In this document: in pieces, positions 50,029-58,093 of the stretch
How positions within the stretch are numbered: position 1 is the first letter of the stretch
How the letters are laid out: every line of letters starts with the position of its first letter
DNA from: CAZEKB01 sp964512225
Lineage (GTDB): Bacteria > Myxococcota_A > UBA796 > UBA9615
Length of the DNA: 64,000 nt
Direction of reading: 5' to 3'
NCBI GenBank assembly: GCA_964512225.1
Contig: CAZEKB010000023.1
Location: 1 to 64,000 of the forward strand
Position numbers and translations under genes: made by a program
The notes under the pieces: model-generated
Seen by the model: the letters and a program-made list of their open reading frames with translations, nothing else
Databases searched by the model: none
Told to the model about the DNA's origin: nothing

Positions 50029-52629
50029 ATGACGGAGTCCTCGTCCGCGCGACGAAGCCTCGCCGTCGCGGCGGGGCGGGGCGCCTTCGCGGCGCCCTTC
50101 TTCGTCATGCCGGCGTTCCTCACGATCGACGCGCCGGACCTTCATCAGGGCCACGGAGTCCACGTCCAGGAGGCGATCGCGCTGGCGCTGCTCGGCGCCG
50201 TGATCGGGCTGGTCCGGGGCTTCGACGGGGGCGGGGGCGGGGCGGACTTCCTGCGGCGGCTCGGTCGGGCGGGGGCCGTGGTCCTGGGCGTCGCCGCGAC
50301 GATCGCCGCGCTGCCGTGGATCGCCGTGCGGGCCGCCGACCGCGCGGCGGATCTGCTCGACGTCTTCCCCGCCGACGCTTACGGCTGGGGCGACCGGTAC
50401 GTGCCGGACGCGCCGACCCTCGTCTTGATCGCGCTGGTCGCGATCGGCGAAGCGATCCGACGGCATCGCGGCGTCGCGTACGCGGGCCCGCACGTGGCCC
50501 TGATCGCCTGCGTCGGGGTCGCCGGGGCGCGGTTGGCCGAGCTCGCCGCCGTCGCCGGACCCGTCCCGCGGTGGGCGCTTTGGGGCCTCCTCGCCGCGCT
50601 GCTCCTGCCCCGGGGCGTGGCCTGGGAGGAGGCCCTCGACGCCGTCCCGGCCCGGGCGGCCCTGGCCGTCGCGGGCGTGCTCGCGGTGGGGGCCGTCGCC
50701 CCCCCGACGCTGCCGTCGCTGTTGCTCGACGCGGCGGTGGTCGCCATCGCCTGGAGGTTCGGCCAGTCCGGGCGCGGCGCGCTGCGGATCCCGCCGGAGC
50801 TGAGCACCCTCGGCTTCGCGGCGGCCGCGGTCTTCCTCGTCCCCGCGGCCTGGCTGCTGCTCACCGTGATCCCCGCGGCGGCCGGGGCGCTTGCCTCGCT
50901 CTTCCCGGCCGAGCACCCGGACGGCTTCCGCGCCTTCGCCGCCTGGGTTCGCGTCCCCGCCATCGGCTTCGGGCTCGTGGGGCTCGCGCACGTCGTCCGC
51001 GGGGGCGATCGGCGCTGGGTCCTGGGGGCCGGGGCGTGGATCGCCGTGGGGTTCGTCGGCGCCGCCCTCGTGGGGGTGCTGTACGGCACGCCGGCGGCCG
51101 ATCTCGCCTCGATCCTGCCGTCGCTCGGCGCGGGCGTCGCCGCCATCGCGCTCCTCCGCGGCCCCTCGCCGGCGGGGCGCGCGCTGGGGGCGGGCCCGGT
51201 GGTCCTGGCCGCCGTCGTGGGGGCGACCGCGGGGCGGATCGTATGCGCCTCCTTCCTCCCGATGATGTCGCCGGTCGCCTTGCAGCTCGGCGTCGGCGCG
51301 CTGATCGGGGGCTTCGCGGGTCGAGCCCTGGCGGGTCGACTCGAGGGGCCGCCCGACGCCCCCTGGGGGTACGCGGGCACCCTCTTCGTGTGGGTGTATT
51401 CGGCCTACCTGCCCATGTTCGTGGCCGTCGCCTACGGGCTGCATCGGGAGTGGGTCCTGGCGGTGCTCGCGGTGGCCGCCGTCGTGCTCGCCACGACTCG
51501 GGTGCGGGCCCGCTGGGTGGTGTACGGCTGCTTCTACGCGACGTTCGCGATCGTCGCTTCGTTCAAGACGGGCCCGTCCGAGCAGCACTGCGCGACGGTG
51601 GCGGCGACGGGGGGCGCCGACCTGGTCTTCCCCCGGTTCGGGGCCGATCACGACCGCACCCTCGTGGAGCCCTACGACGTGCTCCCCGTGCGGGGGACGT
51701 CCCACGTGATCGTGGCGCAGAAGCGGTACCAGAAGACGGGCGGGCACCTCGCGCTGATCGACGTCGAGCGAGGCGTGGAGACGGGGCGGCTGCGGCCGGG
51801 CGACCTCCGCGTCCCCGGCAGCCCGGCCACCTGGCCCGAGCGGATGGAGTGGGACCCCCGGCGCGGCACCGCGTGGGTGCAGATCCTCGCCGGGGACAGC
51901 TACTCGATGTGGGAGGTCGCCGCGACGCCGGCGACGGCCCCGACCCGGCTCGAGCTCCGGCGGCGCGTGCCCCTGCTGTGGGAGCCCGGGAGCCCCGGCA
52001 TCGACGAGCGCCTCGATCGGCTCGTGGTGTCGCTCGTGCCCAACCGGGAGGAGAGCGCGCCCCCGCTGCTCGGCGCGTACGACCTCGAGACGCTCAAGGG
52101 CCGGCTGCCCGACCGACTCGCCGACGACGCGCGGGGCGTGTTCGAGATGGCCGACTACGTGGCCGTCGACGCGTGGTCGGGTGCCTACTACGTGCCCGCG
52201 TTCATCGACCTCGTCCGCTTCGCGATCGTGGAGGTGAGCGCGGAGGACGGGCGCAGCCTTCGCCGTCGGGAGACCTTCCACCCCACCGTGGGCCTCGCCG
52301 CCGACGGGCGCCGGGGGCGGATCCACCTCACCAACTCGATGGCGAGCACCCTCGACATCCGGTCCACGGCGGACCTCCGCCTCCTGCAGCGCCTGCCCAC
52401 GGGGGCGTTCCCCCGGGACGTCGTCTTCGACGCCGACCGGGGCCTGCTCTTCGTCGCGGGGTACGGCGACGGCGTGGTCACCACCTTCGACGTCGCCGGC
52501 GCGGAGGCCCGCCCCGTCGCGGAGGTCCGCCTGGGCCCCCTGCTCCGCGGGTTGGGGCTGGATCCCGTGAGCGGGCGCGTCTTCGGCGCGTCGGGGTGCG
52601 GGGTCTTCGAGGTGCCGACGGCCCGGTGA
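50029..52629 (+). CDS. Membrane protein with C-terminal beta-propeller-like domain
   Basis: An 866-residue protein of no named family known to me. The N-terminal about 500 residues contain many hydrophobic helices (about 13), rich in Ala/Val/Leu with short polar loops. The C-terminal about 350 residues have no membrane segment. They show propeller-type repeats such as HVIVAQKRYQKTGGHLALID, GRRGRIHLTNSMASTLDIRS and RGLLFVAGYGDGVVTTFDV, resembling NHL/YVTN-type blades. The architecture suggests an integral membrane base carrying an exported propeller. It follows the RCC1 lipoprotein after 10 bp and may share its transcript. Confidence 0.72.
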   Translation: MTESSSARRSLAVAAGRGAFAAPFFVMPAFLTIDAPDLHQGHGVHVQEAIALALLGAVIGLVRGFDGGGGGADFLRRLGRAGAVVLGVAATIAALPWIAVRAADRAADLLDVFPADAYGWGDRYVPDAPTLVLIALVAIGEAIRRHRGVAYAGPHVALIACVGVAGARLAELAAVAGPVPRWALWGLLAALLLPRGVAWEEALDAVPARAALAVAGVLAVGAVAPPTLPSLLLDAAVVAIAWRFGQSGRGALRIPPELSTLGFAAAAVFLVPAAWLLLTVIPAAAGALASLFPAEHPDGFRAFAAWVRVPAIGFGLVGLAHVVRGGDRRWVLGAGAWIAVGFVGAALVGVLYGTPAADLASILPSLGAGVAAIALLRGPSPAGRALGAGPVVLAAVVGATAGRIVCASFLPMMSPVALQLGVGALIGGFAGRALAGRLEGPPDAPWGYAGTLFVWVYSAYLPMFVAVAYGLHREWVLAVLAVAAVVLATTRVRARWVVYGCFYATFAIVASFKTGPSEQHCATVAATGGADLVFPRFGADHDRTLVEPYDVLPVRGTSHVIVAQKRYQKTGGHLALIDVERGVETGRLRPGDLRVPGSPATWPERMEWDPRRGTAWVQILAGDSYSMWEVAATPATAPTRLELRRRVPLLWEPGSPGIDERLDRLVVSLVPNREESAPPLLGAYDLETLKGRLPDRLADDARGVFEMADYVAVDAWSGAYYVPAFIDLVRFAIVEVSAEDGRSLRRRETFHPTVGLAADGRRGRIHLTNSMASTLDIRSTADLRLLQRLPTGAFPRDVVFDADRGLLFVAGYGDGVVTTFDVAGAEARPVAEVRLGPLLRGLGLDPVSGRVFGASGCGVFEVPTAR

Positions 52630-52675
52630 GTCGCGCCGGCGACACGCGCGCGCCGCCCCGTGATAGACCCCCGTG

Positions 52676-53545
52676 ATGCTTCGCCTCCTGCTGTTCGCCT
52701 CGTTGCTTTCGCTGGCGGTCGGATGCCCGGCCGAGCGACCCAGCGAAACCCCCGCTCCCGCAGGCCCCTCCGCGTCGCCTTCCGAGGTCCGGCCCCGGGC
52801 GGTGACCGTGAGCGTTCGCCCCCACGCGACGCTGCCGTCGGAGTCCGCCCTCGTCTTCCTGGGCTTCGCCGACGCGGACGTGGACGGCGGGCACCCGAAG
52901 CAGCGCAAGCTGCCGAACTGGTACTGGAGCAGCGAGCGGCTCGAGATCCGGCCCGAGATGAAGCTCCAGGTCGACATGCCCGACCGGACGAACCTCATCG
53001 TGATCGTCGACGCCAACGAGGACGGGCGGCCTTCGCCCGGAGAGCGAAGCACCCAGATGCTCCGCGGACCCGGCGACGCGGCGACCTTCACGGCGACGAT
53101 CGATCGTTCGTTCGGGGAGCTGTGGGGGGACGTGCGCCTCAGCGACGTCGACCCCTCCGAGGGTTCGGGCGTGGACGCGGCGCCGGGCCGCAGCACGACG
53201 TTCCGGATCGACGCGGATCCGCGGGTCAAGGTCGCGGGGGGGAGCATCCTGTTCGTGGGCTACGAGGACACCGAGCTCGAGGGCGGCAAGCCCATGCCCG
53301 ACGCGCAGGCCTGGTTCTTCTGGAGGGTGATCCAGGACGAGATCACCTGGCCGATGACGGTCGCCGCGCGCGTCCCCCGCGAGGGCAAGTACTTCGTGGT
53401 GGTCGATCTCGACGGGGACGCGCAGGCCGGCCTCGGGGATCTCACGACCCCGGCGCTCGCCCCTCCGGACCCCCGGACCGGGACGGACGCGCTGGAGGTG
53501 GTCCTGGACCGGACGTGGACCTTCGCCGAGGAGGAGGAGGAGTGA
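52676..53545 (+). CDS. Hypothetical lipoprotein
   Basis: A 289-residue predicted lipoprotein (lipobox LAVGC, C17) with a Pro/Ser-rich tether. The mature part has two related segments, each containing a strand with LVFLGFADADVDGG or ILFVGYEDTELEGG and later an acidic loop (IVDANEDGRPSPGE, VDLDGDAQAG). It therefore appears to be a duplicated beta domain with a calcium-like loop in each copy. No family is recognised. ATG 52676 is preferred over GTG 52673 because the TAGACC element (52664-52669) is then 6 nt away. The TGA overlaps the Hsp33 start (GTGA). Confidence 0.72.
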   Translation: MLRLLLFASLLSLAVGCPAERPSETPAPAGPSASPSEVRPRAVTVSVRPHATLPSESALVFLGFADADVDGGHPKQRKLPNWYWSSERLEIRPEMKLQVDMPDRTNLIVIVDANEDGRPSPGERSTQMLRGPGDAATFTATIDRSFGELWGDVRLSDVDPSEGSGVDAAPGRSTTFRIDADPRVKVAGGSILFVGYEDTELEGGKPMPDAQAWFFWRVIQDEITWPMTVAARVPREGKYFVVVDLDGDAQAGLGDLTTPALAPPDPRTGTDALEVVLDRTWTFAEEEEE

Positions 53546-54408
53546 CCGATCGGCTGCTGCGCGGGATCTCGCGCGACAAGCTCCACCGCGTCTTCGTGGC
53601 CCGCACCACCGAGGCCGTCCGGGAGGCGACCGCCCGGCACCAGCTGGCGGGGGTGCCCGCGATGGCCCTCGCCCGCGGCATGACCGCCGCGCTGATGGCG
53701 GCGGTCACCGACCCCGAGTGGCACCGCGTCTCCTTTCAGTGGGCGACGCGGGCGGCGCTGGGGACGATGCACGTGGACGTGCGGGCGCCCGGTGATCTGC
53801 GGGGGTACGTGAGCCTCGCCGAGGACGCCGCCGAGTCCGTCGGTCGGCCGCTGATCGACTGGGTCCGGCCCGGCCTCCTGGTCGCGCTCCGGCAGGAGGC
53901 CTCGGGGCGCTTCTCCCAGGGACAGATCCCGATCGATCCGGGCGAGGTCGACGTGGACGTCGAGACCTACCTGCGACGCAGCGAGCAGGTCGCTTCCGGG
54001 CTGCGCGTGCTCGCCACGGAGGACGCCGCGGGCGGGCCTCGCGAGGTGGTCGGCGTGCTGGTGCAGACGCTCCCGGGCGGAGACCCGGGGCGCGCGATCC
54101 TGCCCGACGAGCTCCGCGAGCGGACGCGGGCTCCGGGTCCCCTGAACGACATCGCCGCCGCCGCGCTGCCGGGCCTGGCCATCGACATCCTCGAGGAGAC
54201 GCCCCTGCGCTTTCAGTGCGCGTGCAGCCGGTCCCGGGTGGAGATGAGCATCCGCCTGCTCGGGGCGTCCGACCTCGAGCAGATGATCGCCGCGGGCGAG
54301 TCCACGGCGGTGCGGTGCGAGTTCTGCGCGGCGGTCTACGACGTGGGCGTCCCCGACCTCGCGCGCATCCTGCAGGGCCTGCGCGAGCACCCGATCGGCG
54401 AGGCCTGA
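53542..54408 (+). CDS. hslO: Hsp33-type redox-regulated chaperone
   Basis: A 288-residue cytoplasmic holdase chaperone that is activated when oxidation releases zinc from a C-terminal four-cysteine centre. Those cysteines are present as CAC in FQCACSRSR (about 230) and CEFC near residue 260, followed by VYDVG. Family features earlier are RTTEAVREATARHQL, LARGMTAALM and the GG-x-L-like central segment (VGVLVQTLPGGDP). Length is normal. GTG 53542 overlaps the upstream lipoprotein stop (GTGA), an unusual partner for a stress chaperone. Confidence 0.92.
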   Translation: MTDRLLRGISRDKLHRVFVARTTEAVREATARHQLAGVPAMALARGMTAALMAAVTDPEWHRVSFQWATRAALGTMHVDVRAPGDLRGYVSLAEDAAESVGRPLIDWVRPGLLVALRQEASGRFSQGQIPIDPGEVDVDVETYLRRSEQVASGLRVLATEDAAGGPREVVGVLVQTLPGGDPGRAILPDELRERTRAPGPLNDIAAAALPGLAIDILEETPLRFQCACSRSRVEMSIRLLGASDLEQMIAAGESTAVRCEFCAAVYDVGVPDLARILQGLREHPIGEA

Positions 54409-54412
54409 CGGG

Positions 54413-54952
54413 CTAGGACGGGGCCGCGGCCTCCCAGGCGGCGTAGGCCTGCTCCCCGAACAGCACGAAGTCGATCGCCTCGAGCGCGCCCGCCTCCGCG
54501 CGGCACGTCGCCCACGCGATCTCCGCCGCTTCGTCCAGGGGGTAGCCGTACACGCCGCACGAGATGGCGGGGAACGCGATCCGACGCAGGCCGCGCTGGT
54601 CGGCGAGCCGCAGGGTGCTCCGGTACGCGGACTCGAGCAGCGGCGCCGAGGCTTCCGGCGATCGGTAGACGGGGCCGACGGTGTAGAGGACCCACGACAC
54701 GCGGAGTCGACCGAAGGCGGGCGTGATCCGAGCTTCGCCGGTGGGGCAGCGCACGCCGAGGGCGACCTGGGGCACCGCCTCGCAGGCCTTCCGCAGCGCC
54801 TTCCCGGCGGCCCGGTGGATGGCGCCGTCCACCCCGCCGCCGCCGAGCATGCCCTCGTTCGCCGCGTTCACGATCGCGTCGCCCTCCCACTCGGTCAGGT
54901 CGCCCCGGATCAGGGTGGTCGTGCAGGCTGCGGTGAGGGCGAAGGTGCGCAC
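54413..54952 (-). CDS. Macro-domain protein, probable O-acetyl-ADP-ribose deacetylase (YmdB-like)
   Basis: A 179-residue single macro domain. The ADP-ribose binding motifs are RGDLTEWEGDAIVNAANEGM followed by GGGGVDGAIHRAAG, and the distal FPAISCGVYGYP loop. Members hydrolyse O-acetyl-ADP-ribose or remove ADP-ribose from proteins. Length is typical of bacterial YmdB-type proteins. The start is GTG 54952, with TACGCT 6 nt upstream and no Shine-Dalgarno sequence. It converges with hslO (4-bp gap) and lies downstream of clpA, 33 bp after its stop. Confidence 0.92.
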   Translation of the reverse strand: MRTFALTAACTTTLIRGDLTEWEGDAIVNAANEGMLGGGGVDGAIHRAAGKALRKACEAVPQVALGVRCPTGEARITPAFGRLRVSWVLYTVGPVYRSPEASAPLLESAYRSTLRLADQRGLRRIAFPAISCGVYGYPLDEAAEIAWATCRAEAGALEAIDFVLFGEQAYAAWEAAAPS

Positions 54953-54958
54953 CCGGAC

Positions 54959-54964
54959 AGCGTA
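54959..54964 (-). promoter_or_regulatory. Candidate leaderless -10 element (TACGCT)
   Basis: Minus-strand TACGCT lies 6 nt before the GTG at 54952, in the 33-bp gap after clpA. Confidence 0.4.
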
Positions 54965-54985
54965 GTCCGGGCCGAAGCGGAGGAG

Positions 54986-57268
54986 CTACTCGGGGTAGCT
55001 GAGCTCGAGCCCGTCCTCCCAGCCGTCGGGCACGGGATCGGGCTTCACCTTGCGGTCCACGTGCACCTTCCCGCCGTCGAGCAGGGCGCCGAACAGCAGC
55101 TCGTCGGCCAGGACCTTGCGGATGTGCTCGTGGATCACGCGCGACATCGGCCGGGCCCCGAACTTCGGGTCGTAGCCCTTCTTCGCGAGCCACTCCTTGG
55201 CGGCGTCGGTGACCTCGAGGGCGACCTTCTTGTCGGCGAGCTGGCCGTCCAGCTCCAGCAGGAACTTGTCGACGACCATGCGCACGACGTCCGGGGGCAG
55301 GCCCTTGAACTGCACGATCCCGTCGAGCCGGTTGCGGAACTCGGGGCTGAACACCCGCTCCAGCGCCTTGTTCTTGCCCTGCTTGGCCCCCGGCGCGCCC
55401 CCGCCGAACCCGACCTTGTTGCGGTCCGCGTCTCGGGCGCCCGCGTTCGTCGTCATGATGATGACGACCGAGCGGAAGTCGGCCTTGCGGCCGTTGTTGT
55501 CGGTGAGCGTGGCGTGGTCCATGACCTGCAGCAGGATGTTGAACAGGTCCGGGTGCGCCTTCTCGATCTCGTCGAGGACGAGGACCGAGTGCGGGTTCTT
55601 GACGATCGCGTCCGTGAGCAGGCCGCCCTGATCGAAGCCGACGTAGCCCGGGGGCGCGCCGATGAGGCGGCTCACCGTGTGCTTCTCCATGTACTCGGAC
55701 ATGTCGAAGCGCAGGAAGTTGACGCCCATGACCGACGCCAGCTGCTTCGCCAGCTCGGTCTTGCCGACGCCGGTGGGGCCCGAGAACAGGAAGCTGCCGA
55801 TGGGCTTGTCCGGCGCGCCGAGGCCGCTGCGGTTCATCTTGATCGCGGCCGTGACGGTCGAGATCGCGTCGTCCTGCCCGAAGATCAGGAGCTTCAGGTC
55901 CCGCGCCAGGTCCTTGAGCTTGACCTTGTCGTCCTTGCTGACGGTGCGCGGGGGGATGCGCGCGATCTTCGCGACGACCTGCTCGATGTCCTTCGGGCGG
56001 ATCGTCTTGCGGCGCCGGTGCGCGGGCTGGAGCATCACGTAGGCGCCGGCCTCGTCGAGCACGTCGATCGCCTTGTCCGGCAGCTTGCTGTCGTTGATGT
56101 GGCGCGCCGCCAGCTCGGCCGCCGCCCGCAGGGCCGCGGTGGTGTAGCGGATCCCGTGGTGCTCCTCGTACCGGTCCTTGAGTCCCTGGAGGATCTTGAC
56201 CGTCTCTTCCACCGTCGGCTCCACGATGTCGATCTTCTGGAAGCGACGCGCGAGCGCTCGGTCCTTGCCGAAGGCGGACTTGTACTCGGCGAAGGTCGTG
56301 GACCCGATGCAGCGGAGCTCGCCGGAGCTGAGGGCGGGCTTGAGCATGTTGCTCGCGTCCATCGTCCCGCCGGACGTGGCCCCGGCGCCCACGACGGTGT
56401 GGATCTCGTCGATGAACAGGATGTTGTCCGGGTCCCCGGTGATCGTCTCGATCAGGGCCTTCAGTCGCTCCTCGAAGTCGCCGCGGAAGCGGGTGCCGGC
56501 GAGGAGCGAGGCCATGTTCAGCGAGTAGAGCTTCGCGTTCAGCAGGACCTCGGGGACCTTGCCCTCGTGGATCGCGAGGGCGAGCCCTTCGGCGATCGCC
56601 GTCTTGCCGACGCCGGGGTCCCCGACCAGCACGGGGTTGTTCTTCCGACGCCGACACAGGACCTGGACGGTGCGCTCGATCTCGGCGTCGCGGCCGATGA
56701 GCGGGTCGATCTTCCCCTGCGCGGCGCGGTCGATCAGGTCGATGCAGAAGCTGCCCAGCGGGTCCGACAGGGCGCCTTCGCGCTCGCCGTCTTCGCTCAC
56801 GCCCTTCGGCGTCTTGGACGTGACCCCGCCGGTCCCGTCCTTGGTGATCCCGTGGGAGATGAAGTTCACGACGTCGAAGCGCGTGACCTCCTGCTGCTCG
56901 AGGAAGTAGACCGCGTTGCTCTCCTCTTCGCGGTACATCGCCACGAGGAGGTTGCCGGCGTTGATCTCGTCGCGGCCCGAGCTGCGGGTGTGCATGGCGG
57001 CCCGCTGCAGTACGCGGCGGAAGGAGATCGTCTGCTGGGGCTCGATGTCGGCGCCCTCGGGCAGAGGCTCGACGTCCTCGCTGAGGAACGCCGTGAGCTG
57101 GGCCCGCAGCTCCTCCAGGTCGGCGTCGCAGGCGCCGAGGATGTCCTTGGCCGTGGTGTCGTCCAGCATCGCCAGCAGGAGGTGCTCGAGCAGCAGGTAC
57201 TCGTGGCGCATCTCCATCGCGGTCTCGACGGCGCGGCGAAGGGTCTCTTGGAGCTCTCGGGTCAGCAT
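54986..57268 (-). CDS. clpA: ATP-dependent Clp protease ATP-binding subunit ClpA
   Basis: A 760-residue AAA+ unfoldase that delivers substrates, including N-degron proteins handed over by ClpS, to ClpP. The N-domain (1-145) has HEYLLLEHLLLAML. The first AAA domain has Walker A GDPGVGKTAIAEG (about 216-228) and Walker B ILFIDEIHTVVGAG. The second has FSGPTGVGKTELAKQ and VLVLDEIEKAHPD. GFGGGAPGAKQ near the C-terminal domain corresponds to the IGL/ClpP-binding loop region of ClpA, though the exact IGL triplet is not obvious. Length matches Escherichia coli ClpA (758). clpP is not in this window. Confidence 0.96.
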   Translation of the reverse strand: MLTRELQETLRRAVETAMEMRHEYLLLEHLLLAMLDDTTAKDILGACDADLEELRAQLTAFLSEDVEPLPEGADIEPQQTISFRRVLQRAAMHTRSSGRDEINAGNLLVAMYREEESNAVYFLEQQEVTRFDVVNFISHGITKDGTGGVTSKTPKGVSEDGEREGALSDPLGSFCIDLIDRAAQGKIDPLIGRDAEIERTVQVLCRRRKNNPVLVGDPGVGKTAIAEGLALAIHEGKVPEVLLNAKLYSLNMASLLAGTRFRGDFEERLKALIETITGDPDNILFIDEIHTVVGAGATSGGTMDASNMLKPALSSGELRCIGSTTFAEYKSAFGKDRALARRFQKIDIVEPTVEETVKILQGLKDRYEEHHGIRYTTAALRAAAELAARHINDSKLPDKAIDVLDEAGAYVMLQPAHRRRKTIRPKDIEQVVAKIARIPPRTVSKDDKVKLKDLARDLKLLIFGQDDAISTVTAAIKMNRSGLGAPDKPIGSFLFSGPTGVGKTELAKQLASVMGVNFLRFDMSEYMEKHTVSRLIGAPPGYVGFDQGGLLTDAIVKNPHSVLVLDEIEKAHPDLFNILLQVMDHATLTDNNGRKADFRSVVIIMTTNAGARDADRNKVGFGGGAPGAKQGKNKALERVFSPEFRNRLDGIVQFKGLPPDVVRMVVDKFLLELDGQLADKKVALEVTDAAKEWLAKKGYDPKFGARPMSRVIHEHIRKVLADELLFGALLDGGKVHVDRKVKPDPVPDGWEDGLELSYPE

Positions 57269-57275
57269 GGCGTAC

Positions 57276-57286
57276 TGATAATCATT
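57276..57286 (-). promoter_or_regulatory. AT-rich element just before clpA (possible -10)
   Basis: TGATAATCATT on the plus strand (AATGATTATCA on the minus strand) lies 7 nt before the clpA ATG and stands out in GC-rich surroundings. It contains GATTAT, a plausible -10. It also equals the central 11 bases of the classical Fur box, but one short match is weak evidence for Fur control. Confidence 0.3.
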
Positions 57287-57365
57287 CCGCAGCCCCCGTG
57301 CCGGCGCCAGTGCGGCGCGCGAACCGTGACATCCTCGGGCTCGCGGCGCGACGCGGCGGCAGGGG

Positions 57366-57740
57366 TCAGTACCGGGTCACCACCCCGGCGTCGGAGCAGT
57401 CGTCTTCGGGCTCGGTGCTGCTCGCGTCCACGGGATCGCCGCCGGTCGAGTACCAGTGCACGGTCTCGGTGTACGACGCCAGCCCGGCCTCGCAGTCGGC
57501 GGTCAGATCCGCGTCGGGGCAGGCCGTGCCGTAGGCGTACACGCCCCCGAGGCTGTCGCACAGCGAGCTGAGGGAGCTCGCGCAGGTCGCGCTGAGCTGG
57601 GTCGCGTAGAGGGGGTTGTCCGGCGCCGCGAACTCCACGCATCGGGACTCGTCGGCGATCAGGTCGCAGGAGCAGACGTCGGAGCCGCAGCCCGCCAGGG
57701 CGACGGCGGCGAGGACCGCGAGGGCGGGGGAGAGGCGCAT
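57366..57740 (-). CDS. Small cysteine-containing lipoprotein between clpS and clpA
   Basis: A 124-residue predicted lipoprotein (lipobox VALAGC, C18). The mature part has about eight cysteines (GSDVCSCDL, SRCVEF, TCASSLSSLCDSLGG and so on). It has no recognised domain. The ATG at 57740 starts a standard signal peptide; an in-frame ATG at 57770 would place ten extra residues before it and is less likely. It lies 8 bp after clpS and 97 bp before clpA on the same strand. It thus interrupts the usual clpS-clpA pair with an exported protein, which is not functionally expected. Confidence 0.75.
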   Translation of the reverse strand: MRLSPALAVLAAVALAGCGSDVCSCDLIADESRCVEFAAPDNPLYATQLSATCASSLSSLCDSLGGVYAYGTACPDADLTADCEAGLASYTETVHWYSTGGDPVDASSTEPEDDCSDAGVVTRY

Positions 57741-57748
57741 CGGGGCTC

Positions 57749-58069
57749 CTATTCGGCTTCCATCGAGCACTGCAGGGGGAACTCGTGCCGCTGGGCCGCG
57801 GCGAGGACCTGCTGCACCTTGGTCTCGGCGATCTCGTGGGTGAAGACGCCGGCGATCCCCACCCCGTGGTGGTGCACGTGCAGCATCACGCGCGTCGCGT
57901 CCACTTCGTTGAGGCGGAAGAGCTGCTGCAGGATGGCGACCACGAACTCCATGGGGGTGTAGTCGTCGTTGTGCAGCAGGACCTTGTAGCGCTTGGGGCG
58001 CTTGGTCTTGGGCTTTTCCTTGGTGGCGACGCCGCCCTTCCGGCGGGTGCCCGTCTGATCGTCGGCCAT
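57749..58069 (-). CDS. clpS: ATP-dependent Clp protease adaptor ClpS
   Basis: A 106-residue N-degron adaptor for ClpA. After a basic N-terminal extension (about 1-26) the core shows YKVLLHNDDYTPMEFVV, which contains the substrate-binding Asn-Asp-Asp-x-Thr-Pro motif. MLHVHHHGVGIAGVFTHE then supplies the conserved His positions that bind the N-terminal residue. Length is normal. The start at 58069 is only 24 bp from the divergent gene's ATG. Confidence 0.96.
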   Translation of the reverse strand: MADDQTGTRRKGGVATKEKPKTKRPKRYKVLLHNDDYTPMEFVVAILQQLFRLNEVDATRVMLHVHHHGVGIAGVFTHEIAETKVQQVLAAAQRHEFPLQCSMEAE

Positions 58070-58077
58070 GGCGGCGC

Positions 58078-58084
58078 CATAATA
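58078..58084. promoter_or_regulatory. Bidirectional AT-rich -10 element between clpS and a FemAB-like gene
   Basis: The 24-bp divergent gap contains CATAATA. On the plus strand CATAAT (58078-58083) is 10 nt before ATG 58094. On the minus strand TATTAT (58084-58079) is 9 nt before the clpS ATG 58069. With so little space, both transcripts would have almost no leader. Confidence 0.4.
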
Positions 58085-58093
58085 GATCCGTAG

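Noticed and set aside
57276..57286. Fur box upstream of clpA
   Set aside because: The 11-base match is only the centre of the 19-bp consensus. clpA is not a typical Fur target and the element is equally explained as a -10 region.
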